Source: Microscillaceae bacterium
GTDB taxonomy: Bacteria; Bacteroidota; Bacteroidia; Cytophagales; Microscillaceae
Assembly (NCBI GenBank): GCA_011390205.1
Contig: JAABSX010000038.1
Coordinates: forward strand, 1-40,613
Direction of reading: 5' to 3'
Length of the DNA stretch: 40,613 bases
Shown here: positions 7,677-17,100 of the stretch, piece by piece
Layout: each line of letters begins with the position of its first letter
How positions within the stretch are numbered: position 1 is the first letter of the stretch
Program-made: the position numbers and the translations under genes
The notes under the pieces: generated by a model
Databases searched by the model: none
What the model was told of the DNA's origin: nothing
Seen by the model: the letters and a program-made list of their open reading frames with translations, nothing else

Positions 7677-9248
7677 ATGAACGCAAACTTAAACCAAGAC
7701 CAACGCCGAAAATCGCTTATCTTAAAGATTTCCTTGTTTGCTACGGGGCTTTCGGGCATTGTGGCAGAGTATATTTTATCTACCCTTGCAAGTTATTTTT
7801 TAGGAGATTCTATCTTGCAATGGACTTTGGTGCTTTCTTTTATGCTTTTTTCTATGGGGCTGGGCAGCAGGCTTACCCCCTTCTTAAAAGGAGATTTGTT
7901 AGAGAAGTTTATCATCATTGAGTTTATTTTGTCGGTGCTGGTGTCTTTCTCTGCAATGTTTGTCTATATCATTTCTGCCTATGCTTCACACACTGATTTG
8001 GTGATTTATGGCTTGAGCATTGCCATTGGTTTGCTGATAGGCATTGAGATTCCGATGGTTACGAGGCTAAACGAAGATTATGAAGAGCTTCGGCTCAACA
8101 TCGCTTCGGTGATGTCTTATGATTATTTCGGAAGTCTTTTAGGGGGTTTGTTCTTTGCCTTTGTGGGCTTGCCCATTTTAGGGCTGACTTACACTCCTTT
8201 TGTGTTGGGCTTCATTAATTTTTCTGTAGCAATGGTGCTTTTTGTGCAGTTTAGAGGCTTGGTGCCTTTGCCTCGCCGAAAACGCTTGCTAGGCTACAGC
8301 GTGCTGGTATTCATCATGCTCACAGCAGGAATTATATTTTCCGAACCGCTGATTCTTTTTGGAGAACAGCAGCGATACGCTGACCAAGTCATCTACGTAG
8401 AAGAATCAAAATACCAAAAAATCGTCATTACGCAATGGAAAAATGATTACTGGCTCTTCATCAACGGAAGTCAGCAGTTTAGCACCCGAGATGAAGAACT
8501 CTACCACGAGCCTCTGGTGCACCCGCTCATGACACTCTCACCTAACCCCCGAAACATCCTCGTTATGGGTGGAGGAGATGGATTGGCTGTGCGTGAAATT
8601 CTGAAATATTCTGAAGTAGAAGACATTACTTTGGTAGATTTAGACCCTGCCATGACCCAGCTCTCTAAGACACATCCCGTGCTGCTTGCCGCCAATGACA
8701 GCTCTTTTTATCACCCCAAACTGACCATCTACAACCAAGATGCCTACAAGTTTATGACAGATACTCGCCAGTATTTTGATGTCATCATCATAGACCTCCC
8801 TGACCCCAAGTCTGTAGAACTTAACAGACTCTACACCAAAGAATTTTACACACTGTGCCACAAACAGCTACGCCCTCATGGCTTGATTATTACACAGTCT
8901 GGCAGCCCTTATTACAGTGGGCAGTCTTTTGAGTGTATTAGGTTGAGCATGCAAGCCGCTGATTTTGGGGTTACACAAATCCACAATCAAGTGCTGACAT
9001 TGGGCGAATGGGGCTGGACCGTCGGCAGCAAGGGGATGGACGAACAGAAATTGAAGGCATCTCTTCGAAAACTCTCATTTAAGAACATACCTACTCGCTG
9101 GATTACCCAAGATGCCATGCTGATGATGACTTCTTTCGGTAAAAAATCTTATTTTTATGATAAAAATAAACAGCCCGTAGAAATCAATACCATCCATAAC
9201 CCTGTGCTTTACAAATACTACCTGAACGGAGGATGGGATTTGTACTAG
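7677..9248 (+). CDS. spermidine-synthase-like enzyme with N-terminal membrane domain
   Basis: A 523-residue fusion. Residues 1 to about 230 contain six or seven membrane helices, resembling the integral-membrane domain found in long SpeE-type proteins. Residues from about 236 form a polyamine aminopropyltransferase domain: YVEESKYQKIVI, then FINGSQQFSTRDEELYHE, then the nucleotide-binding loop VMGGGDGLAVREI (about 297-309), then IIIDLPDPKS and LYTKEFY. These are the standard decarboxy-SAM and polyamine-binding segments of SpeE. The product is probably a membrane-bound aminopropyltransferase, though transfer to another acceptor is possible. I chose ATG 7677 over TTG 7641 because the latter lies in the promoter box. 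Such proteins are often encoded near DUF350 proteins, and one is at 3830. Confidence 0.85.
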   Translation: MNANLNQDQRRKSLILKISLFATGLSGIVAEYILSTLASYFLGDSILQWTLVLSFMLFSMGLGSRLTPFLKGDLLEKFIIIEFILSVLVSFSAMFVYIISAYASHTDLVIYGLSIAIGLLIGIEIPMVTRLNEDYEELRLNIASVMSYDYFGSLLGGLFFAFVGLPILGLTYTPFVLGFINFSVAMVLFVQFRGLVPLPRRKRLLGYSVLVFIMLTAGIIFSEPLILFGEQQRYADQVIYVEESKYQKIVITQWKNDYWLFINGSQQFSTRDEELYHEPLVHPLMTLSPNPRNILVMGGGDGLAVREILKYSEVEDITLVDLDPAMTQLSKTHPVLLAANDSSFYHPKLTIYNQDAYKFMTDTRQYFDVIIIDLPDPKSVELNRLYTKEFYTLCHKQLRPHGLIITQSGSPYYSGQSFECIRLSMQAADFGVTQIHNQVLTLGEWGWTVGSKGMDEQKLKASLRKLSFKNIPTRWITQDAMLMMTSFGKKSYFYDKNKQPVEINTIHNPVLYKYYLNGGWDLY

Positions 9249-9487
9249 AAAGAAGGCTTTGACGATTGAAAAAGGGAGCGAGCTTTACTTTTTCTTTTAA
9301 GTTACTTAGATTTATTTGGCTTGATTCAGGATTAAATAGCTGAAAATCAAGGCATAACCGTTCTTTTTTTTACACAATACATTGATAATTAGTGCATTTA
9401 CTTGGGGCTATATTTTTTTTACTCTGGCTCTTTTATTATCTTTAAGATTGAAGTAATTCTTGAAATAATACCTAAAATCTTAAAAAC

Positions 9488-10990
9488 ATGAGCCCTCTTT
9501 CTTCTAAATACATCTTGGCCTTAGACCAAGGCACCACGAGCTCAAGAGCCATTATCTTTAATCATCAAGGAAAAATAGTTGCATTGAGCCAAAAAGAGTT
9601 TACTCAATTTTATCCCAAAACAGGCTGGGTAGAGCATGACCCCACCGAGATTTGGTCTTCACAAGCAGCCGTAACGGCAGAAGTCCTTGCCAAAGCCACA
9701 CTCGCCCCCCAAGATATTGCCGCCATAGGGATTACAAACCAACGAGAAACTACCATTATCTGGGACAAAGCCACAGGAAAACCTATTTATAATGCCATTG
9801 TGTGGCAAGACAGACGTACCGCAGCCATCTGTGATGCCATCAAAGAAAAAGGACATACTAACATGATTCGCCAAAAAACAGGGCTGGTCATTGATGCTTA
9901 TTTCTCAGCCACCAAAATCCAGTGGATACTAGACAATGTAGAGGGAGCAAGGGCAAGGGCCGAAAAAGGAGAACTCGCCTTTGGTACAGTAGATAGCTGG
10001 CTCGTATGGCAATTTACCAATGGCAAAAAACACCTTACCGAAATCAGCAATGCAAGCCGGACTTTACTCTTTAATATCCATACCCTTGAGTGGGACAAAG
10101 AACTCTTAGAAATTTTTAATATCCCAGCTTCTATACTCCCCGAAGTAAAGTCTTCTAGTGAAGTATATGGTTATACTGAGAGCAATGCCCTACAGGCCCA
10201 CATCCCGATTGCAGGCATCGCAGGCGACCAACAAGCCGCCCTTTTTGGGCAAATGTGCACTGAAAAAGGAATGGTCAAAAACACCTATGGCACAGGCTGT
10301 TTTATGGTACTTAATACAGGCGAAGAAGTCAAAACTTCTCAGAATAACCTACTCTCTACCATTGCCTGGCAGATTGATGGCAAAACAACCTATGCCTTAG
10401 AGGGCAGTGTGTTTGTGGGTGGAGCCATTATTCAGTGGCTCAGAGATGGCCTAGGCATCCTTAAAACTGCTTCTGAAAGTGAAGCAATTGCCAAGAGTGT
10501 AGAAGACAACGGAGGGATTTATTTTGTGCCAGCACTCACAGGACTGGGTGCTCCCCACTGGGACCCCTACGCAAGAGGGGCTATCATGGGAATCACGCGT
10601 GGCACTACTTCAGCACACATCATCAGGGCTGCCCTTGAGAGCATTGGGTTTCAGGTAAAAGACATCCTGACGGCAATGGTAGCCGATACAGGCATCACCC
10701 CAAAAGAACTCAGGGTGGACGGGGGAGCAGTCGCCAATGACTTAATGATGCAATTTCAGGCAGATATTTTTGGTTTTGAAGTTACTCGCCCTCAGATTTT
10801 AGAAACCACAGCTCTAGGGGCGGCTTACTTGGCAGGGCTTGCCGTAGGCTACTGGCAAAATATAGAAGAACTCAAACAACAATGGCATATAGACAAAGTA
10901 TTCGCACCCAAGCTGGAGCAAGAAAAAGTAAACGAACTCCAAAAAAACTGGGAAAAAGCCCTAGAAAGAGCCAAAGGCTGGGATAAATAA
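9488..10990 (+). CDS. glpK: glycerol kinase
   Basis: A 500-residue FGGY-family kinase converting glycerol and ATP to sn-glycerol 3-phosphate in the cytoplasm. The N-terminal ATPase motif [14 protein letters not shown] (about 11-24), the GWVEHDP and [10 protein letters not shown] segments, and the C-terminal [13 protein letters not shown] and [19 protein letters not shown] segments are diagnostic, and length matches E. coli GlpK (502). It is followed after 31 bases by glpD on the same strand, so the two almost certainly form an operon for glycerol use. No glpF facilitator gene is adjacent. Confidence 0.97.
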   Translation: MSPLSSKYILALDQGTTSSRAIIFNHQGKIVALSQKEFTQFYPKTGWVEHDPTEIWSSQAAVTAEVLAKATLAPQDIAAIGITNQRETTIIWDKATGKPIYNAIVWQDRRTAAICDAIKEKGHTNMIRQKTGLVIDAYFSATKIQWILDNVEGARARAEKGELAFGTVDSWLVWQFTNGKKHLTEISNASRTLLFNIHTLEWDKELLEIFNIPASILPEVKSSSEVYGYTESNALQAHIPIAGIAGDQQAALFGQMCTEKGMVKNTYGTGCFMVLNTGEEVKTSQNNLLSTIAWQIDGKTTYALEGSVFVGGAIIQWLRDGLGILKTASESEAIAKSVEDNGGIYFVPALTGLGAPHWDPYARGAIMGITRGTTSAHIIRAALESIGFQVKDILTAMVADTGITPKELRVDGGAVANDLMMQFQADIFGFEVTRPQILETTALGAAYLAGLAVGYWQNIEELKQQWHIDKVFAPKLEQEKVNELQKNWEKALERAKGWDK

Positions 10991-11021
10991 ATCATTCATC
11001 TAAATTAAATACCAAACCAAT

Positions 11022-12605
11022 ATGAACCGCAAACAAATGCTCGACAACTTAGAGGCTATGAAAAACCAAACCTGGGATGTAGTGGTCATCGGGGGCGGTG
11101 CTACAGGGCTGGGCAGTGCCTTAGAATCTGCCACAAGAGGATATAAAACACTGCTTTTAGAACAGGCTGATTTTGCCAAAGGCACTTCTAGCCGTAGCAC
11201 CAAGCTAGTGCATGGAGGGGTAAGATACTTGGCACAAGGAGACATTGCTTTGGTCTTAGAAGCCTTGCATGAGCGAGGTTTACTCAGACAAAACGCACCC
11301 CATTTAGTACGTAACCAAGAGTTTATCATCCCTAACTATGAGTGGTGGGGAGGCCCTTTTTATACCATCGGGCTGAAAGTCTATGATATGATGGCAGGTC
11401 GCTTAGGTTTGGGGCCTTCTGTACATATCTCCAAAAAGAAAACCCTAGAAGCCATTCCCAATCTTAACCCTGAGGGACTCAAAGGAGGAGTGATTTATTA
11501 TGATGGGCAGTTTGATGACGCACGCCTTGCCATTAACCTTGCCCAAACTTTTGTAGAGAATGGAGGGACTGCCCTTAACTATGCTAAAGTAACAGGCCTG
11601 ACCAAATCAAAAGACGGACTTATCAAAGGGGTTAAATTTGAAGAGGTAGAAAACAACCAAGATTATGACATCACTGCGAAGGTAGTCATCAATGCCACAG
11701 GCGTATTTGTAGATAATGTCTTAAAAATGGACAATCCTGATGCTAAAAACATCATCCGCCCTAGCCAAGGTGTGCATGTGGTCTTAGACAAAGAATTTTT
11801 GCAGGGAGATGCCGCCATTATGATTCCTAAAACAGATGACGGACGGGTGCTTTTTGTAGTGCCTTGGCACGAAAAAGTAGTGGTAGGCACCACAGATACC
11901 CCTATAGAAGAGGCAAGCTTAGAGCCCCGTGCTTTAGAAGAAGAAATTGATTTTATACTCAATACTGCCAGCAGATACCTCACCAAAGCCCCTACCCGCC
12001 AAGATGTAAGAAGCATCTTCGCAGGCTTGCGTCCATTAGCTGCACCACAAGGAGATGACACAAGCAGTACCAAAGAAATCTCCCGAAGCCACAAACTCAT
12101 GGTTTCTCTCTCTGGTCTGGTAACTATCACGGGTGGCAAATGGACTACCTACCGTAAAATGGGTGAAGATACCATAGACAAGGCGGCTCTAGTAGCAGGG
12201 CTGGAAGAAAAAAAATGTGTAACCAAGAATATGCCCATCCACGGCTATGTCGCCAATTTTGATACTGAAGATTCCCTCCACGTCTATGGCTCAGACAGAC
12301 AAGCATTGCTGAGGCTTCTTTCCGAAAATGAAATGTGGGAAGAAAAATTACACCCTGATTTGCCTTATTTTAAGGGGGAAGTAATCTGGGCAGTACGCCA
12401 AGAAATGGCACGTACTGTAGAAGATGTACTTGCCCGAAGATTGCGTGCTTTGCTTTTAGATGCCAAGGCAAGTTTAGAAATTGCCCCAGCTGTAGCATCA
12501 CTCATGGCAGATGAGCTAGAGCAAGGTGAAGACTGGCAAAAAGAGCAAGTAGCACTTTATACAGAATTGGCAAATGGCTACTGGCTGAGGGAAATCAATG
12601 AGTAG
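11022..12605 (+). CDS. glpD: FAD-dependent glycerol-3-phosphate dehydrogenase
   Basis: A 527-residue membrane-associated flavoenzyme oxidising sn-glycerol 3-phosphate to dihydroxyacetone phosphate and passing electrons to quinone. The FAD-binding motif VVVIGGGATGLGSALES starts at about residue 20, followed by the family segment GTSSRSTKLVHGGVRYL. FVVPWHEKVVVGTTDTP and ITGGKWTTYRKM, near residue 370, are also typical. A C-terminal helical DAO_C-like region ends the protein. Second gene of the glpK-glpD operon. Confidence 0.96.
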   Translation: MNRKQMLDNLEAMKNQTWDVVVIGGGATGLGSALESATRGYKTLLLEQADFAKGTSSRSTKLVHGGVRYLAQGDIALVLEALHERGLLRQNAPHLVRNQEFIIPNYEWWGGPFYTIGLKVYDMMAGRLGLGPSVHISKKKTLEAIPNLNPEGLKGGVIYYDGQFDDARLAINLAQTFVENGGTALNYAKVTGLTKSKDGLIKGVKFEEVENNQDYDITAKVVINATGVFVDNVLKMDNPDAKNIIRPSQGVHVVLDKEFLQGDAAIMIPKTDDGRVLFVVPWHEKVVVGTTDTPIEEASLEPRALEEEIDFILNTASRYLTKAPTRQDVRSIFAGLRPLAAPQGDDTSSTKEISRSHKLMVSLSGLVTITGGKWTTYRKMGEDTIDKAALVAGLEEKKCVTKNMPIHGYVANFDTEDSLHVYGSDRQALLRLLSENEMWEEKLHPDLPYFKGEVIWAVRQEMARTVEDVLARRLRALLLDAKASLEIAPAVASLMADELEQGEDWQKEQVALYTELANGYWLREINE

Positions 12606-12724
12606 CACAAAACCACAAAAGATAATCTCTAGTAAATTATTTTCATCTGCGAACATGAAACTTAATCATTCTATTCCGTTTAAAATCTAAATATTTATCT
12701 ACCAACACAATAAATACTCAATAT

Positions 12725-13219
12725 ATGGCAATCACTGACCGCTTTCTCAAATACTTAAAAGTAGAATTAAATGAATTTTTGGGGAAATATGGAGAAGAAG
12801 ATACTCAGAACAATCCGACATCTAAGAAAAAAGAGGATTGGACTGACTCTCTCTACAATTTTATGAATGGAAATACTGCCAAAGAAGATGAAAAAACACA
12901 GCAAGCTTCAAAAGATCAGTGGACACACCGAAGAGAACGCCGCTCCCAGCATCAATCCTCTAAGCAGCAAGCATACAATGATGCCTCCTCTTGGCAAAAT
13001 ACAAATACCAATGCTGACCCCGAAGCCAAATACTATGAAGCATTAGAAATCAAAAAAGGAGCTTCTGCCGAAGAAATAAAACAGGCGTACCGTCAGGTAA
13101 TGAAAAAATACCATCCTGACAAGTTTGCAAGCGACCCCGAAAAACAAAAATATGCAGAGCAACTTGCCCAGAAGATAAATGATGCTTATGATTATCTTAA
13201 GAAAAAACACAGCATCTAA
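12725..13219 (+). CDS. small J-domain (DnaJ-like) protein
   Basis: A 164-residue protein with a C-terminal J domain (about 102-164: YYEALEIKKGASAEEIKQAY, then KKYHPDKFAS with HPD at 130-132). The first 100 residues are hydrophilic, rich in Lys, Gln and Ser, and have no recognised fold. The intact HPD tripeptide means it should stimulate an Hsp70 (DnaK) ATPase. It lacks the G/F region and zinc fingers of true DnaJ, so it is a type III J protein with an unknown client. The reverse domain order, J domain at the C terminus, is seen in several small bacterial co-chaperones. Confidence 0.85.
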   Translation: MAITDRFLKYLKVELNEFLGKYGEEDTQNNPTSKKKEDWTDSLYNFMNGNTAKEDEKTQQASKDQWTHRRERRSQHQSSKQQAYNDASSWQNTNTNADPEAKYYEALEIKKGASAEEIKQAYRQVMKKYHPDKFASDPEKQKYAEQLAQKINDAYDYLKKKHSI

Positions 13220-13823
13220 AATAGAATAAATACAAAATTAATCACCAGACACCAAGCAGGGCTTGTCTAGAATCTGAAATATCATATTCAGTTTCTATAC
13301 GAAGTGCCTGCTTTTTTTTTGATTCTGACAGACTGCAAGCCAAAAAGCCCCCAACAAGCCCAATCAAAACAACCTCTTCGCCGTTGCCTTCACATGCGAC
13401 TAATAACACCCATCAAAAACAGTGAATTATATCTATTAACAAAGGATAGGATCACTTTGGGCAATCTAGCCAAATCTTGTTTATGTTTTTTCTTTGTCTT
13501 TTTAGATGAGGTTGAAATTGCTCACTTTCTGGATAAATTTAAGAAAATATCACATAAACTTAGTTTATATCACGAATGAAATATTATTTGGCTAGAAACA
13601 TTTTTTATCCACAAAATGCCTTTTTTAGCTTCTAAACATCATTTAGATATAAAAAACTGCTTGGCTTTAAAGTGAATAGGCTGTTAATGACGCATAAAAT
13701 GTTATAAAAATATCAACGACTTACTTCTTGATTGAGGAGGTTTTTAACCAAAAAAAAAGAATCACGTCTAAGCTATCACATAGCAAACAAATAAAAAACG
13801 ACATCATCAAACATAGTTCAATA
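13220..13823. other. 604-base AT-rich region, no certain gene
   Basis: Contains a possible small minus-strand lipoprotein-like frame (13242-13409, listed separately). A plus-strand frame at 13304-13579 starts with GTG and has no recognisable feature; I treat it as spurious. From 13580 to 13823 the sequence is AT-rich and forms the upstream region of the secreted-protein gene at 13824. Confidence 0.5.
13242..13409 (-). CDS. possible small lipoprotein or decayed gene end
   Basis: A 55-residue minus-strand frame starting at a GTG (13407-13409) and ending in TGA (13242-13244). It contains VVLIGLVGGFLACSLSES, a hydrophobic run ending in a lipobox-like LAC, followed by KKKQALRIETEYDISDS. An earlier LLVAC at the very start also resembles a lipobox. 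The protein-like second half suggests a small lipoprotein or the leftover 3' end of one. There is an in-frame stop two codons before the GTG and no ATG, so it may be truncated. Confidence 0.3.
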   Translation of the reverse strand: MLLVACEGNGEEVVLIGLVGGFLACSLSESKKKQALRIETEYDISDSRQALLGVW

Positions 13824-14957
13824 ATGAAAAATTTAATAAAAGAAATACTTTTATTGGCAACCGTTCTAGTGCTTTCTCTCAACCAAATCTCAGCACAGAA
13901 CACACTACAGGCCAAAGAGATTATTCAAAATTCACTCAATAAAATCTCTGAAAACTACCCAACACAAACACAACTCTTGGATTTCTTTTACAGAGAAACC
14001 ATTCAAGAAAACAACGAATACGTACAGCTTTCGGAAGCCACAGGAGAGATTGCTTACAGTGCTTCTAACACACCCTTGCACACTGGCAAAGCCATACAAG
14101 CTTACCAAGTCGGGGATTATTACAACACGAGTTTTATAGGAAGCCGTTGGCACAATACCCTCACACAGCCCGAAGACCAAGCAAATATCAAGGAGGTAAG
14201 ATACAGCAATGCCCATTTTAAGCACGACATAGGGCAGCAAATCACGGGAGGACCATTAGGATTGACCGCCTATGACAAGGTTAAATATCCTTCTTTTTTC
14301 TTTGATGCAGTACATCAAAAAAATAAAACTCCCCAAACAAATAAAAACTATCATTTTGAACTAAAAGGAGTAGAAAATTTGAATGGACATACAGTCTATA
14401 AAATTGATTTTCAGCCTGAAAAAATTGATAAAAACCACGCAAATTTTGAAGGAACAATCTATGTAGAGAAAAATAGCCTGGCCCTTGTACGTCTTGAATA
14501 TGTGGCATTGACTCAAAACACACAATACCTTGCTGGCGAAGAAGGATTTTTGCACCCTAGACACCAAGTAACCTTAGAATATGCACTGAACAAGGCAAAA
14601 TGGACACTTTCTTTCATTAGAGTACAAGATGAGGTTGTATGGCAAGATGCAAAAACCAAGACACAAATCGCAAGTTACATCACCACTTCTGAACTGTGGG
14701 TGCAAGGTGTGAATACAAAAGAAGTGAGCATACTTGCTGGTGCCCATTTATTGCCCAATACCCTGCAAAGCAGTCTGTATGATGTGCAAAAAAGCTACGG
14801 GGCAGCAATGTGGGAGGATTTAGAAAAATCTGGCAAGTATCCTTCATTAAATGAAAAAGCACGAAAAGACTTAGAAAAAAATGCAAATATGGTCTTAGAT
14901 ACTCAATTTAGTCTGCAGCCCGAGTTTCAGTCAAAATCACAGAAAGCTGCAAGATAA
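13824..14957 (+). CDS. secreted protein related to carboxypeptidase-regulatory-like proteins
   Basis: A 377-residue exported protein. The ATG at 13824 gives a clean signal peptide (MKNLIKEILLLATVLVLSLN, cleavage near SAQ-NT); the frame is open 96 bases further upstream but that extension is polar and would bury the signal. The mature part starts ALQAKEI-like helix segments followed by YPTQTQLLDFFYRETIQENN, and later FEGTIYVEKNSLALVRLEY. This pattern matches the conserved region that follows the CarboxypepD_reg domain in many Bacteroidota surface proteins, but that domain itself is absent here. Probably periplasmic or outer-membrane associated; function unknown. A strong terminator follows. 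Confidence 0.75.
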   Translation: MKNLIKEILLLATVLVLSLNQISAQNTLQAKEIIQNSLNKISENYPTQTQLLDFFYRETIQENNEYVQLSEATGEIAYSASNTPLHTGKAIQAYQVGDYYNTSFIGSRWHNTLTQPEDQANIKEVRYSNAHFKHDIGQQITGGPLGLTAYDKVKYPSFFFDAVHQKNKTPQTNKNYHFELKGVENLNGHTVYKIDFQPEKIDKNHANFEGTIYVEKNSLALVRLEYVALTQNTQYLAGEEGFLHPRHQVTLEYALNKAKWTLSFIRVQDEVVWQDAKTKTQIASYITTSELWVQGVNTKEVSILAGAHLLPNTLQSSLYDVQKSYGAAMWEDLEKSGKYPSLNEKARKDLEKNANMVLDTQFSLQPEFQSKSQKAAR

Positions 14958-15106
14958 TGTCTTAAAGATTCAAAAAATAAAAAGTAATTATTAGGGCAGG
15001 GAGTTTTTTGCAACACCGTAGGGGTAGTATTCTTGAAGAAGTTTCAAGCCTAAAGAGTTAGGACAAAAAATAAAATAATAGTGTGTTAATCTGGTATTTA
15101 GTTTGG

Positions 15107-15141
15107 ATAATCCTCGTTAATTTGGCGAGGATTATTTTTTT
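15107..15141 (+). terminator. rho-independent terminator
   Basis: Perfect 10-base stem ataatcctcg (15107-15116) and cgaggattat (15126-15135), nine-base loop, then six further T residues. It ends transcription of the secreted-protein gene and lies 15 bases from the convergent gene ending at 15156, for which the stem could also serve. Confidence 0.85.
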
Positions 15142-15155
15142 ATACATCCTTCAAA

Positions 15156-16187
15156 CTAAGCTTTTTTCTTTTTCTTTTTGAATACAAAGTACCATATCGT
15201 CAGGATACCCAGAATGATGATGGCAAGTGGCATTCCGAAGATTGCTAAAAACATCAACAGATAAAAAAAGCCTCCACTTTTCCAATCGTGTACCTCAAAA
15301 TCGTGTGGGTCAAAGGCTTGAAAAGCATTGCTGTCTATATTTTTTTTGCTGAGCTGGTCCAGTGCTTCATAGTATTTTTTGGATTGTTGGGCTACTTTTT
15401 CAAAATCAAAATTATTATCCGCTTCGGTATATCTAATAAGGACATTTTGTGCAGATTCGGGCTCTAGGTTTTCAAAATCCCAAACTATTCGTTTACTTTT
15501 TGCATCTGCTTTAAATGCTTTTCGAGGTAAAATGCCCTTGATATCTTCTAGTACCAGTTCTTCACTGAGTTGTATTCTGATTTGACCTTTTTCTATTTTA
15601 CCACCCCAAGCCTTGCCAGATTCTAAGATATACGTAAAGCCATTATGATTATCACGGCTGTAGCCTTCTCTGAGGTGTGCCTGATTGGTATTGACCATAA
15701 AATAAACTGTAATCTTGGTGAGTGTATCTGGGGCATAATTCCCTTGCCAGACATACCAGTTATAGACATTGTCTAAAGTAGGGGGCTGTGTGATGATTGC
15801 CTTGCTTGTGTCAGCCCTTAGCTGTGTGGCTTTGAGTTCTTTGGTATTTTCGAATACTTTGAGATGGTGTAGCTCATTAAAATGAATGGAATAGACAGTT
15901 TCATTTTCAAGAGAACCATTGACAGGGTAGCCTGTTTGCATCTTGATACTGTCTTGGCTGAGGTTTTTCATGTAATATTCTCCCTTCACCACGGCAAAGC
16001 CTCTATAAAGTAAAATACTGATTTGCTCACTTTGCATCTGTACTTTACCTATGTGGATGCTGTCTTGTGCGAAAATCGGGGTAAAAGCCCCACTTCCTCC
16101 CACAGCCCAGAAGCCAGGCATGGCGGCATTGCTCAAAAACAAAAAACCTAGAGAAATGAATACAATATTCAGGAAAATTTTTTTCAT
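15156..16187 (-). CDS. exported, membrane-anchored protein, DUF4424-like
   Basis: A 343-residue protein with an N-terminal signal or membrane segment (about 4-24), a long beta-rich extracytoplasmic part and a C-terminal membrane helix (about 312-335) followed by a basic KKKKKK tail that should stay in the cytoplasm. The central part has features of DUF4424-like proteins: alternating beta strands with GYPVNGSL, WYVWQGNYAPDT followed by TKITVYFMV, and FTYILESGKAWGGKIEKGQI. No enzymatic motif is visible. It follows the MlaE-type permease gene by 47 bases on the same strand, so the two may be cotranscribed and it could be an envelope component. Confidence 0.55.
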   Translation of the reverse strand: MKKIFLNIVFISLGFLFLSNAAMPGFWAVGGSGAFTPIFAQDSIHIGKVQMQSEQISILLYRGFAVVKGEYYMKNLSQDSIKMQTGYPVNGSLENETVYSIHFNELHHLKVFENTKELKATQLRADTSKAIITQPPTLDNVYNWYVWQGNYAPDTLTKITVYFMVNTNQAHLREGYSRDNHNGFTYILESGKAWGGKIEKGQIRIQLSEELVLEDIKGILPRKAFKADAKSKRIVWDFENLEPESAQNVLIRYTEADNNFDFEKVAQQSKKYYEALDQLSKKNIDSNAFQAFDPHDFEVHDWKSGGFFYLLMFLAIFGMPLAIIILGILTIWYFVFKKKKKKA

Positions 16188-16234
16188 GTGTGGGGTAGTC
16201 TAAGGGGTGTATGGGATTTCTAAGCAATTATTTT

Positions 16235-16969
16235 TTAGCTTAGGAATAATTGAGCCAGTACAAAATCAGCACACAATACCGCAATGGTGGCATTGGTAAC
16301 TGCCTGCGTGCTAGATTGCCCTACTTCAAGTGCTCCTCCTCTTGTGTAATAACCCTTAAAAGCTGCAATAGAAGCAATCAGGAAAGCAAATGCAAAGGAT
16401 TTTATCAAGGCAAAACTCACATTGAAGGGCATAAAATCAGCACGGATTCCTTTGATATACTCTTGCTCAGTCATGATTCCTGTCAGTGTACCTGCCAGAT
16501 AACCGCCTGTGATAGACAGAAAACCTGCTAGAGCCACCAGCATCGGGATGGTAATCAGGGCTGCAATCACTTTGGGAAGCACCAAATAAGAGATGGAGTT
16601 AATGCCCATGACCTCAAGAGCATCTATCTGCTCAGTGATGCGCATCGTGCCTAGCTCACCTGCAATGTTAGAGCCTACTTTGCCCGCCAGCACGATACAA
16701 GTAACTGTGGGTGCAAGCTCTAAGATAGTCATATCTCTTACTACTTGCCCGATGACATAATTGGGGATGAGTGGGCTGATGAGGTTATAGGCAGTCTGTA
16801 CGGCACTCACTGCTCCTATAAAAGTAGAAACAATGCTTACAATAAACACCGAGCTGATGCCTATGGAAACACACTCATCTATGACCAATTGTATATACAC
16901 CGAAAAACGCTCTCGGTTTACAAAAAGGCTGTAGAGGAATATCATATACTTACCAAAGGTCTTCATCAA
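16235..16969 (-). CDS. mlaE: MlaE family lipid ABC transporter permease
   Basis: A 244-residue inner-membrane permease of the MlaE/YrbE family, which with an ATPase (MlaF) and an MCE substrate-binding protein (MlaD) moves phospholipids or other lipids between the membranes. The signature segments are present: FIGAVSAVQTAY in the first core helix, ELAPTVTCIVLAGKVGSNIAGE, LGTMRITEQIDALEVMGIN, and RGGALEVGQSSTQAVTNA near the C terminus. Four to five membrane helices follow an N-terminal amphipathic segment. Two ATG codons are adjacent (MMK) and either may start. Neither mlaF nor mlaD is beside it in the window, which is unusual. Confidence 0.9.
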   Translation of the reverse strand: MMKTFGKYMIFLYSLFVNRERFSVYIQLVIDECVSIGISSVFIVSIVSTFIGAVSAVQTAYNLISPLIPNYVIGQVVRDMTILELAPTVTCIVLAGKVGSNIAGELGTMRITEQIDALEVMGINSISYLVLPKVIAALITIPMLVALAGFLSITGGYLAGTLTGIMTEQEYIKGIRADFMPFNVSFALIKSFAFAFLIASIAAFKGYYTRGGALEVGQSSTQAVTNATIAVLCADFVLAQLFLS

Positions 16970-17100
16970 TCTTAATCTTCAATGGTGAATCTCTATTTGG
17001 AAGCAAAGTAACAAAAATAAACTTATATTTTGAGTATTTGCTTAGATTAAGTCGCTAGATTTTCTGACAGGGAGCTGTTTTTAGAGATACTTTTTTAGAT

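Noticed and set aside
13304-13579. 91-residue plus-strand open frame starting with GTG
   Set aside because: Composition is unlike its neighbours, no start signal, no motif, and the overlapping minus-strand frame looks more protein-like.
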